Part shown: in pieces, positions 1 to 10,549 of the stretch
How the letters are laid out: each line of letters begins with the position of its first letter
Numbering within the stretch: the stretch's first letter is position 1
Source of the DNA: Eretmocerus hayati
Lineage: Eukaryota > Arthropoda > Insecta > Hymenoptera > Aphelinidae
DNA: 64,000 nt
NCBI GenBank assembly: GCA_029851415.1
Contig: CM056744.1
Span: 14,825,268 to 14,889,267, forward strand
Direction: 5' to 3'
The notes under the pieces: model-generated
Told to the model about the DNA's origin: nothing
Seen by the model: only the letters and a program-made list of their open reading frames with translations
The model's database searches: none
Position numbers and translations under genes: made by a program

Positions 1-587
1 ATTGTTGAGAAAACTACCTGAAATTGAACTGAATTCTCTACAGGTATCGAACAGTTGTTTCTCAAAATATACTGCAAAACGGAGATACGCGACCTCGCAC
101 GTACAAACTGGTCCACTCTACGCCGTTTCATGGTTCTTTGAGAATTTATTGCAGAATCGAACTTTACCTCCAAATACTGCTTGGGTGGATTTGTGAATAT
201 TCTCTTCCCAGATTTGCCTCAGCACTTTTCAACCATTTAGATCGTGTTCAACAAATCAGTGCACTTAGAACAACATTCCTTGATATGCACTTCGACCAAT
301 GTGTATGCCCAGGATCAGTGCCATTCAAATTCGAAGCTGAGGGAGAGTTGCAAAATTACCGTTTTTCAAAAGAATCTGCCTTTTGTGATTCAAACAAACC
401 CTGACCTGCAGGCGCGCAGAACTTACGGATTCGGTTCCTGCGTCAAAAATACACAAGGAAATCATTATCCGGTTAGCGGGACACGTCGACTCCAAAATGC
501 TCTTTCTCAGCGTAGTCAGTTAATCATTGCTACTTTTGGAGCTGATGATGGAATTTTATTGATCTTTTCGTCATCTCCTGGATGACA
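1..587. other. Unassigned left edge
   Basis: Three overlapping short plus-strand reading frames (up to 113 codons, 244-585) are open here, but none shows a recognisable domain, signal peptide or convincing splice-site pair. Codon composition is not distinctive. It could be the tail of a gene or transposon beginning left of the window, or non-coding. Confidence 0.2.
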
Positions 588-706
588 TAGGTCCAACTAG
601 AAAGGTGGTAACTGACTTTTACCAGTGGGTATTTTGAAGGTCTTGAAAATATCTCTAATTTAACCACTGGCAAAAGTCGGTTATCGTATAGTTTTTATAG
701 GAGCTA
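588..706 (-). mobile_element. Short palindromic MITE, copy 1
   Basis: A 119-bp palindrome: the arms carry GACTTTTACCAGTGG and its complement, with outer ends CTAGTTGGAGCTA-like and TAGCTCC-like. The same element recurs in the opposite orientation at 10417-10534 with the whole middle alignable, so this is a dispersed family and not a chance hairpin. It has no coding capacity, so it must be a non-autonomous DNA element. Confidence 0.7.
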
Positions 707-734
707 CAGTCAATACAAGATGAGCTGAAATGGT

Positions 735-1790
735 ATAGTCCGGTCTGGTTTGGTCTAGATTGGCGTTATTGAGTCGAATTCGGTCTAACCTGTTCTCATG
801 CGGTCTATCCCTTTCTGATTAGGTTAGGTTTAGTCTAATTCGGTCGACTTCGGTCTAAATGAGTCTAGCTCGGTCTAGCTCGGTCTGGTTCGGGGTAATT
901 AGGTCTCGTTTGGTCTAGTTCTGTTAAATTAGGTCTAGTTCGAATTATGGAAGTATATTTGATCGGTCTTTGCGAGTTCAGGTCAGCTGGTACTGCTGAA
1001 ATTTTTGGCATCAATCGAGAATGGATTTTTCGCCACTCTCGATCAATTTCAGAAATACCAGCTGACTTTAACTCGCAAAGACCGATCGAATATACTTCCA
1101 TAATTTGAAATTCCCGGGAGTGATAAATACGATATCCGATCATATCGATCGAGTGTCATAATTAACTATATATATCTCCGGCAGAAGGCCGAAGACCTGC
1201 CAAAAGTAAAAATGGTGAGAAATCAAATAGAAATAGCGGGTTAAAATCACCTTTCTCGCAAGCGCTTAACGAAGATGAACTTTCGTATATAAGGACGTTC
1301 TAACCATCGAACATTCGGCCACTTGAGCCGCGAGTCAGTGGTAAACTCTCATTGCTCTTCCACCACTTTGAAAAGCTCGAGCAATGAGAGAAGGTCTAAT
1401 TCGGTCTATTTCAGTCTAGTATGGTCAAGTACGGCGTAGTTCCGTCCAATTCGGTCTACTTTTATCTAGGTCGGTCTAATTTGGTCCTTTTCGATCTAGC
1501 TCGGTGTAGTTGGGTTTAGAGCGGGCCAATTCGATCTACATCGGTTCAGGGCGGTCTAATTAAGTCTAGCTCGGTCTAGTTTGGGGTGATTAAGTCTCGT
1601 TCGGCCTACTCCGGTCTAATTCGGTCTACTCCAGTCTAGTATGGTCTAATACGATCTAGTTTGGTCCAATATAAGTCTAGTACAATCTAGGTCGGTCTAA
1701 TTCGGTTTGGTTTGGTCCAATCAGGTCTCTAGTTCGGTCTAGTTTGGCCTAATTTGGTCTAGTTTGTAGTTGCTCTTATATGCACCAAGT
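735..1790. repeat. Degenerate GGTCTAATTC-type satellite
   Basis: About 1 kb of degenerate ~10-bp units of the form TCGGTCTA(A/G)(T/C). The array is interrupted by a hairpin at 943-1106 and by about 280 bp of non-repeat DNA (roughly 1110-1390), then continues to about 1770. The minus-strand open frame across 865-1143 reads repeat and hairpin and is not a gene. A complementary-looking array with a related motif sits at 56430-56580. Confidence 0.8.
943..1106. repeat. Long hairpin inserted in satellite
   Basis: An AATTATGGAAGTATATT arm at 943 pairs with its near-perfect complement ending at 1106. The stem is about 65 bp with a short loop near 1010-1040, and the second arm has only small bulges. 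It could be a MITE or the source of a small-RNA hairpin. No coding potential is visible. Confidence 0.65.
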
Positions 1791-2097
1791 CCGGAGATCA
1801 ACGGTCAACTTATGCACACTGCACAATGAATTGAATTGATATCGCTTTGATTAACCCTTTACATTCACGCCATGAAACGGAAGTTTTTCAGCCTAATCGA
1901 TTGATCAGAGATATACCAGGTCAGCTAATTGAAAAGAAACTATGCAATTCCGAAATATTCATTGTTGCTTACTTGAAGTTATATCTCCACTATTAGCCAG
2001 TATAATTTGACATAATACCAATTTTGCGAACCATTTTAAAACTTTTTTTAGACACCTTGAATTGACCAGCAACCATTATTCTACAACTATCCTTATT

Positions 2098-2195
2098 GAA
2101 CTACAGAAGCATTTCTGGTGCCTATGACTTATCAAGAACATTTACAAGCCGAACGAGCGGTAGCGAGTAAGGCAAAAACGCTAGTAATAATTACA
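2098..2195 (+). repeat. Dispersed repeat family R, copy 1
   Basis: About 100 bp containing ACTACAGAAGCATTTCTGG and, further on, CAAGCCGAACGAGCGGTAGC. Copies occur at 22640-22735 (same strand) and 56140-56235 (opposite strand). The conserved block ends near AACGCTAGTAATA. It probably marks one end of a transposon, but no matching second end was found. Confidence 0.55.
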
Positions 2196-3767
2196 GGGAA
2201 GGAAAATTTGAGAACTGATACCCGATCCACGGATCTATGCCACAAAGAGTCCTCCGAAGAACCGCCACGCGCCACTTTAGTTTCTGTTCTTTTCATTCCG
2301 CTCGAGAAAGGAGCAAATAAGACTGTGACAGTTCGTCACAGCATCACAAGTGACACGACCGTTTTTGTCCCGAAAAAAGTTTCGACTTTTTTTTCCGGAT
2401 CAGAACGGTATAAGTCCATGTTCTCGCTCAATAATATCGCTTTTGGGTCATCCACGTTTAGCTGTCATGCTTTTACAAGTAGTCAGAGTCGGTAGCTACT
2501 CTCAGAAATTACAAGTTAGGTTTTCGCTATGTTGTCCAAATGATTGCATCGAATGGTTTCGAAGGAGGTGGGCCGACGTCCGATCATTTCCTTTTGACTT
2601 GACGCATTTGGACACAGGCAAGCCCTTACGAAAATGAACAACCTCGGGTCAGTACTCCCATGGGCCTGGGAACTTTCTCTAGAAGCCCTGAAGTCTCATT
2701 TTCTTATCTCTTATCGTCATTGAAAGAGCCGAATTTCTTAGTGATGGTTCCAAAAGCGTAGTTGTGAGAGCGATCGGCACTGAGCTTGCAAAGAAAATTG
2801 ATTTTGCTCCATGTTTTCAGGCATCTTCTCTAGAGAAAAATCAACTACGTCCATGATACGCCTAACTCAACTAAGCTATGCACTTCCTCCTTAGGAACAA
2901 TGCCAATGGTAGAGAAAGCCTATAACTTCATTACAGAATTTCGGTTACAATTTCACTATGAATGGTTGTGATCTATCAACTGGGGTTCTTTTCATTAACA
3001 GTCATCCGGCCTTCGGTTCGATCTCCCCGCCACTCGGTACAAGTGAACGTCATTTGGGCAAATCTCGTAGATGAGGATAGCCTTCCACAATTGAGATATC
3101 TGCAATTAATCTTAACCTCATTCTACGGTTGATCAACAATTCTGTTTGTTGAGTGGGGATCAGTCCCAATTCATCGTTTGGATTCTCTGGTCGATTAAAG
3201 TCTCTGCATTGCGATTTTTCCTATACACTCTTAAATTGCCTCTGAATGCATGACGTAAAGCTGCGTGCTATGTGATCCCCAAAAACTATACTTCGCACCG
3301 GGCCGCTCGAGTAAACTCTTCTTGACTGGATTTCCAAATAGACGCTTGTTGACCTCAATGTTGGAAATATATCCTTAGTCACGATATCCTGAATGAGATT
3401 TCCTTGCGAACAACAGTCTCGACTGTCAATGAGATTTTATAAAAGTCATTCTAAATTAGAGAGGAATTTTGTTTACTGCGAGAAAAAGTCGAGGACAGTC
3501 ATTAAAAATCCAAAGAATCCTCAATTTACACCGTTGTGATCTGGAGAATTTTTCCACCTTTTTTCTCGCTCAAATCGGCATAAGTCCGTGGTTCTTTTTA
3601 ACGTTTCTTGATCTTAAAGGTGGAAACTCATAGTTTCTCGATATTTTCCTACTTCAAACGGTAAAAATTCATCATATTAAGTAATTCTCCCTATCTAAAA
3701 TATTAAATGTGAATTTTTTTCAGAAATGGTGGACTTATACCGTTCTGATCCGGAAAAAGAAATCGAG

Positions 3768-4003
3768 AAATTTTCCGGATCAGAACGGTATAAGTTTTTT
3801 TATAGCAAAATGAGATGTAAAAAATGTAAACAATTGAAAATCAATACGCCCCACGCGAAAAATGACACGAAAACACGCTCACTACACGGTAGAATAAGAA
3901 TATTTACTTCAGATGATAACTCGAATTTTCCATATCACGAAAACTTTGAGGCGCTTTTTCCAGAATTGGAAAAAATGGACTAATACCGTTCTGATCCGGA
4001 GCC
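3768..4003 (+). mobile_element. MITE with CCGGATCAGAACGG termini, copy 1
   Basis: A 236-bp element bounded by inverted CCGGATCAGAACGGTATAAG termini (22 bp). The same element lies inverted at 6441-6668. Single termini also occur at 2398, 3730, 7480 and 7646, so this family has inserted repeatedly into or next to the larger foldback. The terminus at 3730-3760 abuts this copy head to head. Confidence 0.75.
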
Positions 4004-4159
4004 ACCCATATGTGCTTGAAAGGGATTTTTCAATGGTTCTTACATCCGTGAAAAATCAATTAAAAAATGAAAAAATCGACTTTTTAGGTAATTTTAAAAA
4101 CGAAAATAGCGCACGAAGCCCGCACAGATGTATTTTGAAACCTATAAACTATCCTTTTC

Positions 4160-5235
4160 ATCTCATATCTGAGTCGGAAGAAAAGGCAGGGAGTTGGAGG
4201 ATGTTGAATTTTGGGTCTATGTCGAGCAATTGTGGGTCAGGTCGGCTTTTTTCGGCCGAGGTGAAGGAGGAGGGTTCCAGGAACAACTCCGCTCGACACG
4301 GTCAGTCGATGACTTTCCCGCTAGTCTCCCGCTCGAACTTAGTGAATTTTGGTCGAGGAGTGGGGGTAAGGTGGGGGCTATATAAGGGAGAGCGCAAGCC
4401 GGCCAGCAGTCAGTCTGCGCCGAGCGACCGGCCGGTGAGGTCGTCGCTCCCGGCGCTGGAGAGAGGAACGAATGGATGTGTTGAGTTTTAGGCGTGTGGG
4501 TGGGTGAGATGGTTGATGGACGCGTGGGTGGGTTGGTGCGTGGGTGGGTATGGAAGGAACACTCAGACATGGGTGAGCCCCGAGGAAGGTTTTTCATATG
4601 GCTCCAGGCGATCTTTTCCTTCCACATCAAAAAGAAAAGAAGCGGGCCGACGGTGGTACGTCATCAGTCCAGTCCGTGGCTGGACTGGTGGCGTGGTCAG
4701 GAAACCCACCGGGGGACTTCGGCGACTCCAGGGGGAAAAGCTCTCTTGGTGGCGGGGCGGGCTGGACCTCACGCTCCTGCGGAGGGGTGGCGTGGTCCGT
4801 CGAGTCGGATCTTCGGTCACGGGTCGCCTCTGAACGTGAGGAATTTAGTCAAGGTCGGTTCCAGGCGTTGCGCTCGCGTTGTAATCCGTCTACAGGGCTT
4901 GTCTTGTCTCCGATCGAACGGCGACGGCTCGGGGCAGTTGGTTCGGGTTGGCGGCTCTCACCATGTCTTCGCAGGTTCGTGATCTCCAGTCCAACCCAAA
5001 GCCAAGGGAGAACCCACCTGGAACTCGCCGAATTCTCCGCTCGGGGGTGAGCCTAAGGAGGTTGGAGGCTGGTGATCCTCACGAGCACGGGTGAGGTATA
5101 TAGGGCTCCTGCCACGGACAGGTGCGATCTCCTCAACCGTTACCAAAAAATAAAAGAAACGCGCCCAGAACGGTACCTCTCGGGTGGTGTGGAAAGCCGT
5201 TCATTGCACACGGGAGTTCGTTAACACGGGACCAA
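4160..5235 (+). other. GC-rich LTR-like block
   Basis: This stretch is much more GC-rich than its surroundings. It contains a core promoter (4379-4415), GT-rich GTGGGTGGG repeats (about 4494-4560) and a possible poly(A) signal near 5143. No gag or pol frame follows, so a solo LTR or captured promoter region is the best reading. Exact ends and target duplications were not found. The overlapping open frames on both strands reflect GC content and show no domain. Confidence 0.35.
4379..4415 (+). promoter_or_regulatory. TATA plus initiator core promoter
   Basis: TATATAAG at 4379 is followed 31 bp later by TCAGTCT (start site near 4411), which matches the spacing and initiator consensus of arthropod TATA promoters. 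The downstream transcript start is GC-rich and has no assignable gene, which is why a retroelement LTR is suspected. Confidence 0.45.
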
Positions 5236-5289
5236 ACATCGCATAGTCTCGGAACTTTGGCACGACGAAATCCCAATAACGGCAGGGAT

Positions 5290-5820
5290 CCTCGGATGGA
5301 ATGGATTTAAATAGATAGAATGGACGGATGGCTGGATGTGATGGATAGGATGGATGGATGAGATGGATGTGATGGATGGACGGATGAGATAGAGGGATTG
5401 GATGGGGTAGACGGGATGGATGGCATGGATGGATGGTAAGGGTAGAATGGATCGCATGGGTGTGGTGAGTGTCATGAATGGATGGCGTGGACGGATGAAT
5501 TGATGGATAGCATAGATGGGTTGCATGAATAGCATGGATAGATGTATGGATGGGATAAACGGATAAGATGGATGGATGGAATGCTGAATACACGCACGGA
5601 TGGATGGATGGGATGGATGGATGAATGAAATGCTCAGGATTGATGAATGAATGGATGGATGTGATGGATAGGTTCAATTGGATGGATGTAAACGATGGTT
5701 GAATGGAATGGATTCTATGCATAGGATGGATGGATCCGATGGATGGATGAATGGGTGGGATCAATGGGATTATTGAAGCGAATGGAAGGATCGGATGGAT
5801 GAATGATTGGATCGACTTAA
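5290..5820. repeat. GGAT/ATGG microsatellite
   Basis: About 530 bp of imperfect (GGAT)n with interspersed GATGTGATG units. It is flanked by related sequences GCACGACGAAAT at about 5260 and 5822, so the array may have expanded between short direct repeats. The 218-codon minus-strand frame here is a translation of the repeat, not a gene. Confidence 0.9.
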
Positions 5821-5859
5821 GCACGACGAAATTCCAGTAACGGCAAAAGACCAGCACCG

Positions 5860-6440
5860 GGTCTATTTTGCCAATCTATCCCAGAATCCTTTCACAGTCT
5901 CGTACCAGATCAAACATGATTAATCGAACTTATCTTTGTCAATGGGCCTCCTCATCAGAGATACAGCTGTCATCATTGGAACGTTCCAGAACACACACGT
6001 GTGGTATAAGAGAAACATATATAATCAGATATAAAATTGCTTAGAACAATATTTCTCAGTCCAGAAAGTTGTGATACATTGAATCGAACCTGTTCTACGT
6101 CAAATGTTCAACATAACTACGTCACGATACTGTTCGTATACTAATGAAAATTCCTTGCAGAGGTCGGTCTCCAACTCCAGAGCAGTGAATTTTTTCGCGT
6201 AAAATGGTATGTAATGAGGATTACTTCTCTTCAGTGCTTCAAACGTCAAAAACCTGAAAATGACCCCGGGAATGAATCCTCTGACCGATGTTTGATGGAT
6301 ATCGTCAAGCGATGTCACACCAGCTGTAATTTAGTATACCGCTTCTCCCTAGGATACAAATGGGCAATCCCCAACTCGATTTCATATCTAATCATACATG
6401 AATATGGAATCCACGGATTCCATGTTTATATATGGGCGGC
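5860..6440. other. No recognisable content
   Basis: The interior of the 2341-7552 element between the GGAT array and the second MITE. Short frames only; nothing assignable. Confidence 0.4.
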
Positions 6441-6668
6441 TCCGGATCAGAACGGTATAAGTCCATTTTTTCCATTTCTGGAAAATGCGCCTCAAAGTTT
6501 TTGTGATATGGAAAATTCGAGTTATCATCTGAAGTAAATATTCTTATTCTACCGTGTAGTGAGCGTGTTTTCGTGTCATTTTTCGCGTGGGGCGTATTGA
6601 TTTTCAACTGTTTACATTTTTTACATCTCATTTTGCTATAAAAAAACTTATACCGTTCTGATCCGGAA
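6441..6668 (-). mobile_element. MITE with CCGGATCAGAACGG termini, copy 2
   Basis: Inverted copy of the element at 3768-4003, with the same termini and an alignable interior (for example CGCGTGGGGCGTATTG). It directly abuts the right arm of the large foldback, whereas copy 1 sits about 540 bp from the left arm. The two halves are therefore not perfectly symmetrical. Confidence 0.75.
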
Positions 6669-7679
6669 AATAGGGTGTATAGGGAAAATCGCAATGCAGA
6701 GACTTTAATCGATCAGAGAATCCAAACGATGAATTGGGACTGATCCCCACTCAACAAACAGAATTGTTGATCAACCGTAGAATGAGGTTAAGATTAGTTG
6801 CAGATATCTCAATTGTGGAAGGCTATCTTCATCTACGAGATTTGCCCAAATGACGTTCACTTGTACCGAGTGGCGGGGAGATCGAACCGAAGGCCGGATG
6901 ACTGTTAATGAAAAGAACCCCAGTTGATAGATCACAACCATTCATAGTGAAATTGTAACCGAAATTCTGTAACGAAGCTATAGGCTTTCTCTACCATTGG
7001 CATTGATCCTAAAGAGGAAGTGCATAGCTTAGTTGAGTTCGGCGTATCATGGACGTAGTTGATTTTCCTCTAGAGAAGATGCCTGAAAACATGGAGCAAA
7101 ATCAAATTTCTTTGCAAGCTCAGTACCGATCGCTCTTATAACTACGCTTTTGGAACCATCACTAAGAAATTCGGCTCTTTCAATGACGATAAGAGATAAG
7201 AAAATGAGACTTCGGGGCTTCTAGAGAAAGATCCAAGGCCCATGGGATTACTGACCCGAGGTTGTTCATCTTCATAGGACTCCCCTGTGTCCAAACGCGT
7301 GAAAGAGAAGTGAGCGGTTTTCGGTCCACCTTTTTCGAAACCACGGGATGCAATCATTTGGACAGCATAACAAACCCTACTTGTAGTTTCTGAGAGTAGC
7401 TACGACTTCTAACTATGCATAAAAGCACGACAAATGAACGTGGGAGATCCAAAAGCGATATTATTGAGCGAGAACATGAACTTATACCGTTCTGATCCGG
7501 AAAAAAAGTCGAAACTTTTTTCGGGACAAAAACGGTCGTGTCGCTTGTGATGCCTCAAAATGCATCTCTACTTCCGGAGTTGTGCATACGCGTTTCCACG
7601 TGTATTTTCTATCGTTTCCCGTCAAAAACTCAATTTTCACCAAAATGGACTTATACCGTTCTGATCCGGAGCCGCCCAT

Positions 7680-8150
7680 ATGTTCATGGAATTTTATGTC
7701 TCACATGCGTTGAGAAAATTGAAAAAACGTTGTATAATCTTATCATTTTACCGTATGATCTTCACTTTATGTTTCCCAAGCATCATTCTACATCGAGAGT
7801 GGATCTCGGGTAGTATGGAATAGTCAATCATCTCATTGACTATTCATTACCCACGATGAGAGTCCATGTCATAGGCCAATTCTAAACCAAGTGTAGAACC
7901 TGATCACCATCTAAAAATTTCTTGACGCATCAGATTTTCCGAGAATCGACCTAATTATTTACTTGGTAGACAACTGTGGATGCTGATAATCCGTCAATAA
8001 CAACGACCTCTTGTTTATCAAACTCTGTCGCTCCATCGTCAACCCATAATCGAGATGATCAGGACGAGGATTCGCTATCATGTCTCGAGCTTCGAAGTAA
8101 GTGTCGAACATACAGTCTTGTTTCTATGTTGTTATGGTCGACGGAAGGCA
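7680..8150. other. No recognisable content
   Basis: AT-rich stretch with one short palindrome (TCAATCATCTCATTGAC, near 7823) and no assignable reading frame. Confidence 0.4.
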
Positions 8151-8159
8151 AGAATGCTC

Positions 8160-9440
8160 TTAAATCACAAGGGGAGGACCAGGTCTCCGGAACACGAATC
8201 CTGTCCAAATTTTTTTCACAGTTTTTTTACCACCCAGCATATGAAAAATCCAGAGTAACTCCGTCAAATTGGCTCAAGTTCCAGAGCTACAGCCAAAAAC
8301 ATTAACATTGCTAGTATATGGGTGTCACGTGGGTAGAGGTGGAGATCAGTGCCTGATCTCACCTCTCCCCTTCGTGCCACGATGACGTTGCACCCGCAAC
8401 GGCTACGCGGCCGCGCAACGTATGTTCGCGGTTCGCCGGCCATCGCGGATGCACCGTCAGCACTCCGACGGAGCGAGGTACATCCCCACTGCATCGGTCT
8501 ACGCTGCAGCGCGGACCATCGTTGTCTACGATGAGCCGTGCGGCAGCCAGACCGCTCGTATCAACCTTCAGAATCATATCTCTCTCTCGAGTATATTTCA
8601 GCTGCCATTAAACCTATATATTCACATCACTCAGCCGTAATTCATTCGAATCACCCCTCCTTCCCACGTAACATGGGCATTCCTCTAATGTATTCTTGCG
8701 TGTTCCGCGAAAAAGTACCCAATTCACAGAGGTGCCCAACTTGACAAGTTTCATTGTACTAACGTCAAGTTAATCAAGAGAAAGTTATACATTAATCTTT
8801 CAATATTAGAGAACTGTGTTTTTAACACCTTGCGTTCCAAGTGCCCATAGGATGTTCAATTTCTTAGCAGGTAATACTTGACCTTCAATAAAATTATCTG
8901 TTCAGCTACACAACAAACACGCAATTGAATCAGAATTCAAGAGATTTCATGTCCACAGTCTAGAATATGGATAGCAAACCCGAATTGCTGAAATAACTCA
9001 TCAGTTATTGAGTGTGTAAGGAGTGGTAACGTACGTTGGTTTTCTCACTCTGAATTTGTGTAGCATATTATAGAAATGGGCGAACTTTCTCCTGATTAAC
9101 TTGACGTTAGTACAATGAAACTTGTCAAGTTGGGCACCTCTGTGAATTGGGTACTTTTTCGCGAAACATGCAAGAATACAATAGAGAAATGCCCATATAC
9201 TAGCAATGTTAATGTTTTTGGCTGTAGCTCTGGACCTTAAGAGAATGTCGGATACCAACATTGTCGAGTTTTCGAATTTCTCGATGAATTTTCGAGGTAT
9301 CGGGATTTTACTAACAAGGGGAGGACCAGACCTTTGGATCATCAATCTTGTCCAAAATATTTTTACAGTTTTGTATTACCTAGAATATGAAGAATCCAGA
9401 GTAACTCCGTCAAATGGGCCTCCTGTTCAAAGTTACAACC
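8160..9440. mobile_element. Nested repeat cluster with inner foldback
   Basis: Two same-strand copies of a ~120-bp repeat (8166-8285 and 9305-9425, sharing CAGAGTAACTCCGTCAAAT) flank an inner foldback. Arms 8668-8800 and 9075-9198 are inverted copies (CCCAACTTGACAAGTTTCATTG and complement). An outer inverted pair is at 8285-8325 and 9184-9232. A GC-rich non-repeat block (8330-8560) lies inside. The outer repeat recurs at 38290-38720. No coding sequence was recognised. Confidence 0.6.
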
Positions 9441-9549
9441 CATGACATTAACATTGCCCATATAGGCCCATGTTAAAAGGTGATATGTATAGATATACAG
9501 GCAACGCTAACATTCTTGCTTGTAGCTCTTTGCTTAAAATGCCAACATA

Positions 9550-10239
9550 GGCATGGCTCGCATATGGTTCCATCTGAGTAATTTTATACCAATCTGGGTG
9601 TAATTTCTCCCCAAAGTACCCCCAAATATGTGGAAGATTTTCCGGAGGCGAGCCTCAAGCCAGACGCGAGCTGGAGGTCCAAACCATCAGGTTCAAAATG
9701 GACATTATTTCTTCTATTTTGGGGCAGGCGAGCGAGGGCTCGATTCCCCGTGTTCCCGACCACAAACGAGATGAGTGGCTAGAATAGAGATACAAACATA
9801 TTTTTCCGACTCAAAATGACCATTTAAACATGATTTTGGAGTCAATGAAGCCTTGAAGTATCTTCATTCTGCAGTAGAGGATCAAAACCTGTTCTTACGG
9901 AGTTTAACGCCGTTTAAGGATTGGATGATATCTTAGGCACAAATTGATCCCGGAATCGTATTTCGATGGTCATTCTGAGTCGGAAGAACATGTTTGTATC
10001 CCTATTCTAGCCACTCATCTCGTTTGTGGGCGGGAACACGGGGAATCGAGCCCTCGCTCGCCTGCCCCAAAATAGACGAAATAATGTCCATTTTGAACCT
10101 GATGGTTTGAACCTCCAGCTCGCGTCTGGCTTGAGGCTCGCCTCCGGAAGTTCTTGCACATATTTGGGGGTACTTTGAAGAGTAATTGCACCCAGATTGG
10201 TGCACAATAAGTCAGACGGAAGCATATGCGAGCCATGCC
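9550..10239. mobile_element. Foldback element, about 690 bp
   Basis: GGCATGGCTCGCATATG at 9550 pairs with its complement ending at 10239. The arms are about 250 bp each and highly similar throughout, including GGCAGGCGAGCGAGGGCTCG. The loop is about 150 bp. The minus-strand frames at 10002-10375 read the arm. There is no transposase. Confidence 0.8.
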
Positions 10240-10416
10240 TGAACGTATGCCGAAAATCAGGAGATGATTTCTCCATCGAGATTCTTGTTGATATTGCTGG
10301 TTCTTGTGCTAAAGAACATATTTGCATAGTTTTAAGGTCAGAAGTAGGAAAGCGATTTTGGAAAATTGAGCTCAAAGTTTGCCATTTTTACAGAACTGCT
10401 CCACTTGAATCGGCTA

Positions 10417-10534
10417 TAGCTCCCATAAAAAGTACACTAATCGACTTTTACCGGTGGTTAAATTGTAGGTTTTTCAAAGACCTTTAAAATGATTACTGGT
10501 AAAAGTCGATTATTACATGTCTAGTTGGAGCTAG
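10417..10534 (+). mobile_element. Short palindromic MITE, copy 2
   Basis: Same family as 588-706, opposite orientation. TAGCTCCCATAAAAAG starts the element and CTAGTTGGAGCTA ends it, with TTTTACCGGTGG and its complement in the stem. Confidence 0.7.
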
Positions 10535-10549
10535 ATCACTTGGAAAAAG

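Larger units (their letters stand above)
2341..7552. mobile_element. Large foldback element, about 5.2 kb
   Basis: Left arm 2341-3231 and right arm 6673-7552 are inverted copies of about 0.9 kb each, with few differences. Examples are GCATCACAAG at 2341 and its complement ending at 7552, and CCAATTCATCGTTTGG at 3168 and its complement near 6728. The 3.4-kb interior holds two inverted copies of a smaller MITE, a GC-rich block with a core promoter, and a GGAT array. No transposase frame is present. It could alternatively be an inverted segmental duplication. Confidence 0.75.

Noticed and set aside
3913..5050. GC-rich overlapping frames of 100-190 codons on both strands
   Set aside because: High GC lowers stop frequency; frames overlap in all phases without domains.
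5201..5857. 218-codon His/Ile/Pro/Ser-rich frame
   Set aside because: Translation of the GGAT microsatellite.
9720..10060. tRNA-like GGCTCGATTCCCCG T-loop motif
   Set aside because: Present in both foldback arms without a matching A box or cloverleaf.
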